In this document: positions 8,507 to 17,463 of the stretch, one piece after another
Layout of the letters: every line of letters starts with the position of its first letter
How positions within the stretch are numbered: the stretch's first letter is position 1
NCBI GenBank assembly: GCA_029550525.1
Contig: JAKPHF010000062.1
Span: 62,001 to 126,000 of the forward strand
Reading direction: 5' to 3'
DNA from: Planctomycetota bacterium
GTDB taxonomy: Bacteria > Planctomycetota > Phycisphaerae > UBA1845 > PWPN01
DNA length: 64,000 bases
Notes under the pieces: generated by a model
What the model saw: only the letters and a program-made list of their open reading frames with translations
The model's database searches: none
What the model was told of the DNA's origin: nothing
Made by a program: the position numbers and the translations under genes

Positions 8507-9550
8507 TCAATCCCGTTTTCCCGCCCGCTCGCGTTCGAGCAGGCGCCGCTGCTCCTCTTCGAACGCTCTCTTCTCGGCGGTTCGTCGGCGTTCGAGCTCG
8601 TCGGTCGGCTCGAGTTGCGGTTCCCATTCGTACGTTGCGTGCTCCCAGGTCAGTTCGTCGCCTTTGCAGTGAAACACGGTGTAGCCCGGCGGTGATCCCA
8701 CCCAGTCGCCCGACCACCACGCACCGCTGGCCGCCGCGCTGGTCAGATACCACACGCCGTTGTAGCGGTATTCTTCGATCGTGTGGCTGTGACCCTGCAG
8801 CAGGGCCTTGACCTTGTGCCGTTCGAGAATGGTGCGCAGCTCCTTGGTGTCCCACAGGACCATGTGGCCGTCCATCGCTTTGTAGCTGCGATCCCCGGTG
8901 ATCTGTCCGCGGTTGCAGAAGGCGGCGATGTGCGTGACCGCCACCGTGGGCCGGTCACCCGCCGCCCCCAGGTCGTAGGCGAGCCATTCCAGTTGCTCGT
9001 CGCCGATCCGCGGCTCGTACGTCGGGCCACTGTCGGTCTGGATGGGATAGATCGAGTCGAGCACGACGAAGTGCCAGCCGCCGAAGTCGAAGCTGTAGTA
9101 GCTCTTCTCCCAGCCGAGCCGATCCATGATCATCTTCTTGCCGATGTCCGGATCGTCCACCGCCACCTTGCGACGACTCGAGTAGCCCAGCACGTCGTGG
9201 TTGCCCATGCAGTTGTAATACGGGATGCCCAGCTCGTCGCTGATCTCCTTGTACAACCGAATGAAGTTCTCGAATTCTTCTTTCGTGTGATAGTTGCCGT
9301 CAAACCCCAGATCGCCGCCCATGAGAACGAACGCCGGCTTGCACGCGAGATTCCGCACGGACTCCACGCACTTGCGGTAGCCCTGGTCGCCTTTGCGTTT
9401 GGGCGTCACGTGCATGTCGGTCATGTGCACGAAGCTGAACGAGCCGTCGGGCTTGACGTCCGAGGCCCTGCCGAGCAGACGGGCGGGCAGTGCGGCAGCC
9501 GCACCGGCGGCACAGGCGCCAGCCAGAAAGTCACGTCGCGTCAGAGACAT
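8507..9550 (-). CDS. Tat-exported calcineurin-like metallophosphoesterase
   Basis: A 347-residue binuclear metallophosphoesterase. All metal-binding motifs are visible: DMH in FVHMTDMHVTP, GGDLGFDG, GNHDV, VTHIAAF and GHSH in LLQGHSHTIEEY. The N-terminus has a twin-arginine signal (SLTRRDFLAGACAAGAAAAL) with an Ala-rich hydrophobic core, so the enzyme acts outside the cytoplasm. The C-terminus is charged and coiled-coil-like (DELERRRTAEKRAFEEEQRRLLERE). It lies between the FAD oxidoreductase, from which it is separated by 10 bases, and GHL10; the three may be cotranscribed. Substrate, whether a phosphomonoester or phosphodiester, cannot be told. Confidence 0.9.
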   Translation of the reverse strand: MSLTRRDFLAGACAAGAAAALPARLLGRASDVKPDGSFSFVHMTDMHVTPKRKGDQGYRKCVESVRNLACKPAFVLMGGDLGFDGNYHTKEEFENFIRLYKEISDELGIPYYNCMGNHDVLGYSSRRKVAVDDPDIGKKMIMDRLGWEKSYYSFDFGGWHFVVLDSIYPIQTDSGPTYEPRIGDEQLEWLAYDLGAAGDRPTVAVTHIAAFCNRGQITGDRSYKAMDGHMVLWDTKELRTILERHKVKALLQGHSHTIEEYRYNGVWYLTSAAASGAWWSGDWVGSPPGYTVFHCKGDELTWEHATYEWEPQLEPTDELERRRTAEKRAFEEEQRRLLERERAGKRD

Positions 9551-9560
9551 CGCTCCTCCT

Positions 9561-11597
9561 TTATTTCACCGGCAGAAACTGGACGGCGTCGGCCACCACG
9601 TGACCGTTGCTGCCCTCGTTGCGCAGCTCGACGTACCCGCTTCGACCGGCTTGGAACCGAAAGCGCCCCAACGAAACGAACGGCGGATGGGCCGGCGGCT
9701 GCTTCTGGTCGAGCTTGATGGTCTTTGGCCCGTCGGCGCTGTGCACGAGGATGGTGGTTTCGCTCGAGCGGTTCGGGCCGGGCGTGTAAGCGAGCCGCAC
9801 CTCGTACTCGCCGTCGGCGGGCAAGTCGGGCGTGAACCGCACGCTCTTTTCGCCCTTGCCGGTATTCCCGTCGTGGAGGTAATCGATGCCCACGTACGGC
9901 GAGACCACCGAGGATAATGCCCAGTCGCCGACCGTCTCGGCCGCGTGGTTGTCCACCACGATGCCGGGCCAGGTCTTCTTCGCCGCCGCCGGATCGTCCG
10001 GAATGGCTTGCGACAAGTTCAGCACGGCCCCCGTCTCGCGAAGCATGTCCTGCAGCCAGGGCACGTCGACGTCGGCCACGGGCTCCTCGTTACGAACCGC
10101 ATACACCGCCGCCAGTCCTGCCGCCTGCCCCATGATCATGTACTGCGGCTCCATCCGCAGCGATGAGTATGCCACGTGACTGGCCGAGAAGCACACCGGC
10201 ACCAGGAGGTTGCTGCACTGCTCGCGCTTGGGCACGAGGATGCGGTAAGGGATCTCGTACGGCTTGACGGGCACCTGCATGTCGCCTTCGTTGATCACGC
10301 CGCCATCGGGCGTGGGAATGCGCTGGACGTGGTGCGAGTCGGAGTTGTACGAGCCCATGCCGATGGAGTCAGGCTTGGTGCGGTCGGTCTGCAGATCGGC
10401 CTGACGCATGACGTACTCGCCGATCATTCGGCGGGCCTCACGAATGTACAACTGGTGCGGCCAGTGCCCGGTGTCCACGAATTCATCCTTGGCCAGGCCC
10501 CACTGGTTCAGCTCGTCCTGAATATGCCGCGGCACGCTGGGATCGTTGGCCAGAAAATAGAAGAATCCTTGCACGTAGCTGACGTGATCGTCCCAGATCT
10601 CCTGTCGCCGCTCGTAGTCGGCCTCGGGGTATTCCCAACTGCCGCCGATGTGGTCGGTGCTGAAGGCACCGTTGTTGTTCACGTCGGTCTTGCCGTTGGG
10701 CATCATTTTGATGTTCATGATGTTCTTCAACTGCAATTCCGGCTCGGCCGCGAGATATCGCTTCAGGAGTTCGTAACGCTTGGGGTCATAGTTAGCCGGC
10801 TTGGGGAACGGAACCTGGTTCTCCTTGCGGTTGGACAGGCAGATGCGGAAGTTGTACGCCTGAACCTTCTTGTCCGCCTGTCCCACTTCGCCGGGGTCGC
10901 CGCCGTACACGCAGGGCAACAGGTTGCCGTTCTCGTCGTAGGGGGAGACTTTGGCCTTGAATTGGTGGTACTCGCACCTTTCCCGCCGGCCGGCCAGCGA
11001 CTCGCCGTACTGGTCCATGCCTTCGCGGCCCACGGTGTAGGAGATGCCCGCGCGAGCCATGAGGTCGCCCTCGTACGAACAATCGATGAACACTTTCGCG
11101 GCGAACACCTTGCCGCTTTTCATGCGGATCGTTTGGATACGCGGCCCGGCAGGCTGACCATTCACAACGCCGATCGGCTCGGATCGTGTCACAGAGTCGA
11201 CGCGCTCGCCGAACAGGACCGTGACCTGGGCCTCCTTGAGCCAATCTTTGAAGACCTGTTCCGCCACGTGGGGCTCGAAGTACCAAGCGATGGGCTCGTT
11301 GTAGTGCCTGCCGACCCGCGTGAAGAACTCGCGGGACATGCCCCCAATGACGCTCTTGCGGCCGAAGTCCGTGGCTCCCAGCCCGCCGCTGACCATGCCG
11401 CCGACGTGTCGGCCCGGCTCGAGGAGAACGACCGACACGTCCTGCTCGGCAGCCGCGACCGCCGCAATCACACCACCCGCGGTGCCGCCGTAGACGACCA
11501 CGTCGTACTGTTCGGCCGCCCGGGCAAACTCGGCCGCCAACGCAACCGCAAACAGCGAGGCGACAACCATCGATTTGAACGGGGACGATGCAGACAT
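9561..11597 (-). CDS. secreted FAD-dependent oxidoreductase with golvesin/xanthan-lyase-type C-terminal domain
   Basis: A 678-residue exported flavoprotein of the FAD_oxidored family. The ATG at 11597 follows a strong GGAGGAGGAACGAAC and opens a signal peptide (MSASSPFKSMVVASLFAVALAAEFARA); a longer upstream frame lacks both. The dinucleotide-binding fold is YDVVVYGGTAGGVIAAVAAAE with the acidic end in VVLLEPGRHVGGM. A second FAD contact, KVFIDCSYEGDLMARAGISYT, is typical of the family. The last 130 residues (AAETVGDWALSSVVSPYVG...VVADAVQFLPVK) match the golvesin C-terminal-like domain known from xanthan lyases. Such proteins are common in planctomycetes near polysaccharide genes, but the reaction is not established. 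Confidence 0.87.
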   Translation of the reverse strand: MSASSPFKSMVVASLFAVALAAEFARAAEQYDVVVYGGTAGGVIAAVAAAEQDVSVVLLEPGRHVGGMVSGGLGATDFGRKSVIGGMSREFFTRVGRHYNEPIAWYFEPHVAEQVFKDWLKEAQVTVLFGERVDSVTRSEPIGVVNGQPAGPRIQTIRMKSGKVFAAKVFIDCSYEGDLMARAGISYTVGREGMDQYGESLAGRRERCEYHQFKAKVSPYDENGNLLPCVYGGDPGEVGQADKKVQAYNFRICLSNRKENQVPFPKPANYDPKRYELLKRYLAAEPELQLKNIMNIKMMPNGKTDVNNNGAFSTDHIGGSWEYPEADYERRQEIWDDHVSYVQGFFYFLANDPSVPRHIQDELNQWGLAKDEFVDTGHWPHQLYIREARRMIGEYVMRQADLQTDRTKPDSIGMGSYNSDSHHVQRIPTPDGGVINEGDMQVPVKPYEIPYRILVPKREQCSNLLVPVCFSASHVAYSSLRMEPQYMIMGQAAGLAAVYAVRNEEPVADVDVPWLQDMLRETGAVLNLSQAIPDDPAAAKKTWPGIVVDNHAAETVGDWALSSVVSPYVGIDYLHDGNTGKGEKSVRFTPDLPADGEYEVRLAYTPGPNRSSETTILVHSADGPKTIKLDQKQPPAHPPFVSLGRFRFQAGRSGYVELRNEGSNGHVVADAVQFLPVK

Positions 11598-11708
11598 GTT
11601 CGTTCCTCCTCCAAGCGCAAGACGGGCCTGGTCGAGTCGGCCGTCGTTCGAGCGGCCCGAGGTTTTATATTGTTTCACAATTTCGCCCGAGTCGGGCAGA
11701 AATGCAAG

Positions 11709-11830
11709 AGAGCTCTCAGCCGTCAGCCAGAAGGCACCCCGCGTGGCGTTCAGCCGAACCCGGGATATTTGTCAGGTATCAGCTATCAGCCATGAGCTAT
11801 CAGCCAGAGATGTCTGGCTCATAGCTCACA
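11709..11830. repeat. GCTATCAGC/GCTATGAGC short-period repeat, copy 1
   Basis: The gap between the FAD oxidoreductase start and the pseudopilin stop holds imperfect repeats of 8-10 bases: CTCTCAGCC, GTCAGCC, TATCAGC, TATCAGCC, ATGAGC, TATCAGCCAGA, then GTCTGGCTCATAGCTCAC. The same words recur in at least five other gaps of this window. Confidence 0.75.
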
Positions 11831-11835
11831 GATTC

Positions 11836-12750
11836 TCACGGCTGCCCGATGGCGGCGTGCCGGGGATCGTTGGCTCGCTTTTCCGGGCGAATTCGAATCT
11901 TCCAGTAACCGCGGTCCGCGTACAGCGCGCCGTAGAGACGGCCCGAGTTGCAGGAAGCGCGGGCCCCTCCCTTGTTGAACTCTTTCTCGGACAGGATGGG
12001 CTCGACATGCCCGTCGAACATCAGAAGGTTGCCTTTGCCGAAATGACGGGTCGTCACCTTGTCCATCTGCTCGTGGAAACCCTTGCTCCAGTAGCCTTCC
12101 CAGGTGATCAGGCCGTCGTTGCACGGCGCTAATTCGGATTCTTCCGCCATCAACATCACGCGCGCGGGCGTCTCGGTGAGGATGTTGTCCCGGAATCGTC
12201 GCGTGAAATCCACCTGCTCACCGGGCTTGGCCATCCCCATCTCAGCGGCCCACCGCCCGCTGACGAGATTCTGCAACACGCCGTTCATCGCGAAGTTGGT
12301 GTGGCCGGGCGGCTGCGCTTTAAATTCACCAGACGCCTCGGCGAACGCCCTGTACCCCTTGTCCGTCGGGCAGAGATAGGCCTGCGGGTTCTTGATGTAC
12401 CGAAAGATCAGCCCCTCTTTGCGGCCACTCTGGGGATTGGCCTTGGGCGCGGTGTATTCGACAGGATCCGGGTCCCAATACCACGGCTTCGAGGTCAGCC
12501 ATTCGTCGGCATCCGGGTAGTAGCCCTGATGCGCGTCCGCGTACATCCGCATACCCACGCCAAGCTGCCGGGCGTTGCTTTGGCAGACCACATTCTTGGA
12601 TTCGTCCCGTGCTCGACTGAGCGACGGCAACAGAATCGAAATCAGCAGAGCAATAATCGCCACAACGACCAAAACTTCGATGAGCGTAAAAGCACGCTGC
12701 CGAAACGTGCCATCATGCTGTAGGGAGTCGATCCGGAATGTGGTTCTCAT
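11836..12750 (-). CDS. prepilin-type N-terminal cleavage/methylation domain protein (pseudopilin-like)
   Basis: A 304-residue protein with a type IV pilin/type II secretion pseudopilin N-terminus: after a short basic leader comes the prepilin peptidase site before FTLIEVLVVVAIIALLISILLPSL, with the expected Glu at +5, forming the hydrophobic alpha-helix. The rest is a globular head with CQSNARQLGVGMRMYADAHQGYYPD, typical of the large planctomycete pseudopilin families. ATG at 12750 is chosen because GGAGGG lies six bases before it; a TTG two codons earlier abuts the SD. No other pilus or secretion gene is nearby, so it is an orphan. Role (surface display, fibre or secretion) is unknown. Confidence 0.9.
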   Translation of the reverse strand: MRTTFRIDSLQHDGTFRQRAFTLIEVLVVVAIIALLISILLPSLSRARDESKNVVCQSNARQLGVGMRMYADAHQGYYPDADEWLTSKPWYWDPDPVEYTAPKANPQSGRKEGLIFRYIKNPQAYLCPTDKGYRAFAEASGEFKAQPPGHTNFAMNGVLQNLVSGRWAAEMGMAKPGEQVDFTRRFRDNILTETPARVMLMAEESELAPCNDGLITWEGYWSKGFHEQMDKVTTRHFGKGNLLMFDGHVEPILSEKEFNKGGARASCNSGRLYGALYADRGYWKIRIRPEKRANDPRHAAIGQP

Positions 12751-12823
12751 AAACAACCCTCCCGTCTGATACGAACTGCGGCGGGGGCTTTCCCGATTCG
12801 CAAACCTGAAAGGCTTTAGGGCT

Positions 12824-13189
12824 TCAGTATATTATATCGCCAGAATCGGTCGTGCTTTCGGGGTCGAACCCGCACTGGGGGCATTTGTACATGCCCGCTT
12901 GGGCGTCCTGCTTCGGCAGATACCACGCACCACATTTGTCGCAGGGGGTCATGGCCCGGCCGGCGGCCTTGTGGCAGCGCGGACAGGCCAGCGGCTTGCG
13001 GGGATCGCCGGCCGCGGCCCGCTCCTCGGCGGCGGCCCGGGCCGAAACGTCCCATTGGTGGTCGCATGCCGTGCACTGGACGCGGATGTCGTCGTAAACG
13101 GGCTCGTTGCCCCGCAGGCTGGCGATGGAGATATACACCGCCACCGCGAGGAGCACGACGGCCATACCCACAAGGATCGGCGTTTTCAT
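12824..13189 (-). CDS. membrane-anchored zinc-ribbon protein, function unknown
   Basis: A 121-residue protein with an N-terminal transmembrane helix (TPILVGMAVVLLAVAVYISIASL) followed by three Cys pairs: CTACDHQW, CPRCHK plus TPCDKCGAW, and CPQCGF. These look like two zinc ribbons, probably facing the cytoplasm or periplasm depending on topology, which is not resolved. ATG at 13189 is preferred over a GTG three codons upstream because AAGGTGA precedes it. It starts 10 bases after the stop of the acyltransferase gene, so the two are probably one operon. No function can be assigned. Confidence 0.75.
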   Translation of the reverse strand: MKTPILVGMAVVLLAVAVYISIASLRGNEPVYDDIRVQCTACDHQWDVSARAAAEERAAAGDPRKPLACPRCHKAAGRAMTPCDKCGAWYLPKQDAQAGMYKCPQCGFDPESTTDSGDIIY

Positions 13190-13199
13190 GGCGCTCACC

Positions 13200-14606
13200 T
13201 TACACCTTCAGGAAGATCCGCCGGCGATACAACGGAATCAACAGTATCAGCCAGAATAGCACATAGGTGAGGGCGAACGCGAGGGACGCATTATACGGGC
13301 CATAGCCGCCCGCGTTGAAGTGCCGGGCGAACAAGTCCTCGTAGATCATCTTCCGAATCGCCCTGGCTTCGCCCCCGGCCCGCTGCAGGAACGGCCACTG
13401 CCCGGTGTAGCTGTAGAAGGCCAGAATGCGACCCAGGATGCCGGACGCGAAAAACACCAGGATGGCGTTCGTGCCGAAGACCACGAACGGGATCGACCAG
13501 CGTCGCCAGCCCTTCACGTCGATGAGCCAGTAGCACATGGCCAGCACGTGCAGGGCGATGCCGCCGGCCAGCAGTACGTACGACGGGGTCCAGATCTTCT
13601 TGTTGACGGGCACGCTGTAGGCCATCCAAAGGCCGGCGAAGATCAGCAGGTTCGCGACGAAGAACATGCCGATGAGCTTGTCGCCGTCGCTGCGGCGGCT
13701 CCGCAACCACGTTCCCGCGAGCACGCCGAGCAGACAAGTGGCAAGGCCGCCCAACGTGCTCAGGATGCCCTCCGGCTCGGGCAACTCGCTGTAGATGTGG
13801 GCGCCGAGCAACTTCGCATCGATCCACGCGTGAAGGATGCCCTCCGGCCGGGTCTGGGTGGGATAGCCGTCTGGCGGCGTGACGTTCCAGGGATGTTTCA
13901 GAATCCACCAGTAGCCCAGCAGGAGGATGACCATGGCGGCGGCCCGGCCGCGCACGCCCAGCCACATCATGACGACCGAGGCCAGCAGATAGCAGACGGC
14001 GATCCGCTGGAGAACGCCGGGTATGCGCATGGGCGCGTTCTTGGGCGTGGCGGGTGGATGCGGCAACTGGAAATACGGGAAGTTGACGACGAACCAGATC
14101 ACCGCCGCCGCCAGCAGCGTCCATGCGATGATCTTGTTTCGCCGGGCGGACGAACTCGACGGCCAGCCCAACGGCGGCTCGTTGCGGAACAGAAAGGCCA
14201 AACCGGCGATGACCAGGATGTACGGCGCCATGAGCCGCCAGTCCGGGAAGCTCTGCAGAATCAGTCCCAGACCGAACAAAATGATCGTGCGCCGCACGAC
14301 GTGTTCGAACAACCTCAGTCGGCTGAAGCCCTCGGCCAGCCGCTTGTCGAACGAAAACGTCATGGCGACGCCGACAATGAACAGAAACGACGGAAAGACC
14401 AGGTCGGTGGGTGTCCAGCCATGCCAGTCGGCGTGGCCTAGCGGGGCATATTTACGGCTCCAATCACCTGGATTGTTGACCAGGATCATGCCGGCGATGG
14501 TGATGCCGCGGAAGACGTCCAAGCTCAACAAACGGCTCGAGGAACGTACCGGCACGGAAGGTTCAAGTTGACCCGAGACGGGCGCTTCGACCAGGGCTCG
14601 AGACAT
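13200..14606 (-). CDS. HGSNAT/DUF5009-type multi-pass acyltransferase-like membrane protein
   Basis: A 468-residue integral membrane protein with about ten hydrophobic segments. The N-terminal block RLLSLDVFRGITIAGMILVNNPGDW, followed by WHGWTPTDLVFPSFLFIVGVAM, is the signature of the heparan-alpha-glucosaminide N-acetyltransferase-like family, also called NagX or DUF5009 in bacteria. In lysosomal HGSNAT a histidine in the early loop takes the acetyl group across the membrane; here His residues are present in GHADWHGW. Bacterial members are often near glycan-degradation genes and may acetylate or transfer amino sugars, but this is unproven. GGAGAGTCCGC lies before the ATG. It is followed at once by the zinc-ribbon gene. 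Confidence 0.82.
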   Translation of the reverse strand: MSRALVEAPVSGQLEPSVPVRSSSRLLSLDVFRGITIAGMILVNNPGDWSRKYAPLGHADWHGWTPTDLVFPSFLFIVGVAMTFSFDKRLAEGFSRLRLFEHVVRRTIILFGLGLILQSFPDWRLMAPYILVIAGLAFLFRNEPPLGWPSSSSARRNKIIAWTLLAAAVIWFVVNFPYFQLPHPPATPKNAPMRIPGVLQRIAVCYLLASVVMMWLGVRGRAAAMVILLLGYWWILKHPWNVTPPDGYPTQTRPEGILHAWIDAKLLGAHIYSELPEPEGILSTLGGLATCLLGVLAGTWLRSRRSDGDKLIGMFFVANLLIFAGLWMAYSVPVNKKIWTPSYVLLAGGIALHVLAMCYWLIDVKGWRRWSIPFVVFGTNAILVFFASGILGRILAFYSYTGQWPFLQRAGGEARAIRKMIYEDLFARHFNAGGYGPYNASLAFALTYVLFWLILLIPLYRRRIFLKV

Positions 14607-14762
14607 GCGGACTCTCCGAGAACCCGCGACACGCGGGCGAGTCGAGAACAGTGAAACTCTTCGGGTTGGCGGCTACGGCGTTCGCCGCATCTGATAATAT
14701 TACGCCCAGCAAACCGCCTGAGATGCCGCGGCAACCGACCCGCCACGAGACTGCCGAGTAGC

Positions 14763-15899
14763 TTACGCGACGGGGACGGGCACGTTCTTCAGCCGGACGG
14801 TGAATGTGCTGCCGGCATCGGGCTGGCTGGCAACGGTGACCGAGCCGTCGTAGAGCTCGGCCAGTTTCTGGACGATCGACAGCCCCAACCCGCTGCCCAG
14901 GATGTTGCGAGTCTTTTCATTCTTGATGCGCACGAACTCGCCAAACAACTTGGTCGCCTCTTCCGGTTCGATGCCGATGCCCGTATCCGCGACCGCGAGC
15001 GTCACATATTCGCCATCACGGCCCACCGTGACCTCAACGCGGCCCTGCGGCTTGTTGTACTTGATCGCGTTGGAGACCAGGTTGTTGAGAATCATCTCGA
15101 TTTCACCGCGGTCGGCCCGCATGGACACGGGCTCACCCGCGTGTAGTTCGAGCGTGATACCCGTCTCGCGAGCCGCGGCCGCGGCCGTCTCAAGGGCTTC
15201 GGCGGCGAGTTGCCGCACGTCCACCTCGACGAGATCGCGGCTCTTCTGGCCCGACTCGATGCGGGTCATGTCCAAGAGGTCGGAGATGAGCTTGCGCATG
15301 CCTTCGATGCGAATCAGGCTGCGCTGCACGACCTGCTGATACGATGCCACCTCCGGGCCCAGGGCCGCCCCGGCCACCATCTGCAGGTAACCCTCCACCG
15401 CATTGAGCGGCGCCTTGAGCTCGTGGCCCAGCACGCGGATGAACTGGAAGCGGACCTGCCGTTTTTCCTCGGCGAGCCGGCGAGCCTGCTTGGCCAGCAC
15501 CACCCGGTTGGCCGCCTTCTTGATCGTGCCCCGCAGTTCCATGGGGGTGAAGGGCTTGGCCAAGAAGTCGTAAGCTCCCCGCTTGGTCGCCGTCACTGCC
15601 GTGTCGATGGAGGCGTAGGCGGTCACCATGATGCAGAGCATCTCGGGGTATTTGCCGTTGATGCGGTCCAGCACGTCCAGGCCGCTCAGGCCCGGCAGCT
15701 TGTGGTCCAGGAGCAGCAGGTCGGGAGGCGACTCGCCGATCTTCTCGAGTGCCGCCTCGCCGGTCTCGGCCGTCTCGATGCGAAAGCCGACTTCTTCGTT
15801 GGTTTCGGGGACGACGAACCGGAAATCCCGGAGCGCCCGCTCAGCCGCCATCCGCAGCCCGGGCTCATCATCGGTGACCAGGATCCGAAGCGTCTCCAT
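14763..15899 (-). CDS. response-regulator receiver plus histidine kinase hybrid
   Basis: A 378-residue soluble sensor with the receiver domain first and kinase second. Receiver (residues 5-125): acidic pair D10/D11, phospho-acceptor D65 in LLLLDHKLPG, T93, and K115 in FLAKPF. A short coiled linker follows (AKQARRLAEEKRQVRFQFIR). The kinase has the phosphorylatable His in VLGHELKAPLNAVEG near 159, N box NLVSNAIKYNKPQG, G1 VADTGIGIEPEE and G2 GSGLGLSIV. There is no transmembrane segment, so it probably takes phosphate or signal from a cytoplasmic partner. It lies 165 bases downstream of cbiQ on the same strand; whether it belongs to the metal operon is unclear. Confidence 0.9.
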   Translation of the reverse strand: METLRILVTDDEPGLRMAAERALRDFRFVVPETNEEVGFRIETAETGEAALEKIGESPPDLLLLDHKLPGLSGLDVLDRINGKYPEMLCIMVTAYASIDTAVTATKRGAYDFLAKPFTPMELRGTIKKAANRVVLAKQARRLAEEKRQVRFQFIRVLGHELKAPLNAVEGYLQMVAGAALGPEVASYQQVVQRSLIRIEGMRKLISDLLDMTRIESGQKSRDLVEVDVRQLAAEALETAAAAARETGITLELHAGEPVSMRADRGEIEMILNNLVSNAIKYNKPQGRVEVTVGRDGEYVTLAVADTGIGIEPEEATKLFGEFVRIKNEKTRNILGSGLGLSIVQKLAELYDGSVTVASQPDAGSTFTVRLKNVPVPVA

Positions 15900-16064
15900 G
15901 GCGATACATTCTGCACCCGCCGCCGGATTAGTTCAACCGCCGTGCAACGCCGGTTACCCGCAGCGCGGTCTCTGCATGCGCGCCCTCGCAGGCCCGCATT
16001 TCGGCAAAACGGCGACACGCTATCGCGGATCCTGGAGATCGGTGAACCGCCGGACATCCCCGGG

Positions 16065-16829
16065 TTATGCCGACGCCAATCCGAAATCGACGGCCACCAG
16101 CGCAGCCGACGCCCCCGCGAGCAGAACGAACTTGATAATATCGGACCCTCGCGTTCGCCACTCCTCGAGTGTAGGGAACGAACCGTCGAAACCCCGAGCC
16201 TGCATGGCCAGGTAGACCCGCTCGGCCCGCTCCGTCGAGCGGATCAGGAGCATGCCCACCACATTGCCCAGAACTGACAAGTTGTGGGGGTTGAGTTTCG
16301 CGCGGTAGCCGCGGGCTCGCATGGCCGTTTGCACGGCTCGGGACTCGGACTGAATGACGAACACGTACCGATAGGCGAGGTGAAAGACCTGAACGAGACC
16401 GGCCGGCACGTGCAGCCGGCGCATGGCCGCCCAGATCTGCCGCGTCGGCGACGAGGACACCAGCGCCACCAAAGCCAGCACGACCGCCAGCGCCTTGGCT
16501 GCCACCAATCCGCCGGCCGCCAATCCGCCCCGCGACCAGGACAGGCCTGCCCAGGCTACGCGCTCGCCCGGCGCGGTGATCGCCAGCACCATCACCACCA
16601 CGCCCACCACCACGGCGGCCGGCTTGACCCGATGCAGGACCTCCCGCAGCGGCATGCGCCCCAACAGCACGAGCGCTCCGGCCAGCACCACCGCCGGCAC
16701 GGCCGTCTGCGCCGTCCGCAGCAGGATGACGGCGGTCACGAACACCGCGGCCGCGGCGAGCTTCCACCGGGCATCCCATCGCCGCAGCGGCGAGTCGATA
16801 TGGGCGAACTTATCGAGGTCCAGCTTCAC
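16065..16829 (-). CDS. energy-coupling factor transporter T component (CbiQ/NikQ)
   Basis: A 254-residue membrane protein, the EcfT-type coupling subunit of a nickel or cobalt uptake transporter. Hydrophobic helices fill the first 130 residues. The two Ala-Arg-Gly signatures that contact the ATPases are visible as MRARGYRAKL and MQARGFDGS. It overlaps the NikL-like gene by 20 bases and so is probably translationally coupled. EcfT normally works with CbiO/NikO ATPases; none lies in this window, and the next gene downstream is a histidine kinase. Confidence 0.9.
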   Translation of the reverse strand: MKLDLDKFAHIDSPLRRWDARWKLAAAAVFVTAVILLRTAQTAVPAVVLAGALVLLGRMPLREVLHRVKPAAVVVGVVVMVLAITAPGERVAWAGLSWSRGGLAAGGLVAAKALAVVLALVALVSSSPTRQIWAAMRRLHVPAGLVQVFHLAYRYVFVIQSESRAVQTAMRARGYRAKLNPHNLSVLGNVVGMLLIRSTERAERVYLAMQARGFDGSFPTLEEWRTRGSDIIKFVLLAGASAALVAVDFGLASA

Positions 16830-17463
16830 GTGGTTCCTTCATGGCGTCCATTTCGGTCCGCAGCTGGCGCACGGCCTCCCGCAGGTGAGCGACTTCGTGC
16901 GACAACTGGTCCAAATCGGCGGGCCGGCTCGCCACGGCTGCGCTGCGCCGCATCATGAGCAGCGTGATGAGCGTGAGCACGGTGATGAAAGCGAGTGAGA
17001 CGAAAACTTCCAACGCCGGGAACCGTCCTCGCGACGATCGCGCCACCGCTTCCGATACCTGCGCGGTCGGATCCCGCCCCGCCGCTTGCGTTGCGGGCGA
17101 GTGTTCGGTCGAGGCCGCGTCGCCGGCATTCGCCGATGACTCCGGCAGCGCATCTGTGCGAATGACCAGCGGGTGGCGAGCGGTCGAGTGCCCTGCACCG
17201 GTGCCCACGATGCTCCATTCGCCCGGCGAAGGTGGGACAAATTGGATGATGCCGTTTTCGTCCGTGCGGCCAATCTCCATCGGCTCGCCGTCCGCGAGTT
17301 GAGCGGTCACCCGCAAGTCCGGTGCGGCGGAACCGTCGCCCATGAAAAACTCGATGCGATATCCCTGACCGACTCGTTCGTACTCTGCGTCCAGGCGATG
17401 TGCCAGCGCGGGCACGCCCGCAAGCGACAACGTGAGCAGCGTGTATATGGCCTGTCGAATCAT
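16810..17463 (-). CDS. NikL-like accessory membrane protein of nickel/cobalt ECF transporter
   Basis: A 217-residue exported or membrane protein. The ATG at 17463 overlaps the NikM stop as ATGA, which fixes the start; a longer upstream frame is Arg-rich out-of-frame noise. A signal sequence (IRQAIYTLLTLSLAGVPALAH) is followed by a metal-ligand-rich start HRLDAEYE and a beta-sandwich resembling a carboxypeptidase-regulatory-like fold (TAQLADGEPMEIGRTDENGIIQFVPPSPGEWSI). After a Ser/Ala/Thr linker comes a transmembrane helix (FPALEVFVSLAFITVLTLITLLMM) and a C-terminal coiled coil (LDQLSHEVAHLREAVRQL). Position between NikM and NikQ and topology fit the NikL accessory subunit; naming rests on context. 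Confidence 0.6.
   Translation of the reverse strand: MIRQAIYTLLTLSLAGVPALAHRLDAEYERVGQGYRIEFFMGDGSAAPDLRVTAQLADGEPMEIGRTDENGIIQFVPPSPGEWSIVGTGAGHSTARHPLVIRTDALPESSANAGDAASTEHSPATQAAGRDPTAQVSEAVARSSRGRFPALEVFVSLAFITVLTLITLLMMRRSAAVASRPADLDQLSHEVAHLREAVRQLRTEMDAMKEPREAGPR

Noticed and set aside
8461..8520. tRNA-like GGTTCAATCCC near the GHL10 start
   Set aside because: No acceptor or anticodon stems can be paired around it, and it overlaps gene ends.
10176..11795. 539-codon plus-strand frame opposite the FAD oxidoreductase
   Set aside because: Antisense shadow with Val/His-rich repeats and no recognisable motif.
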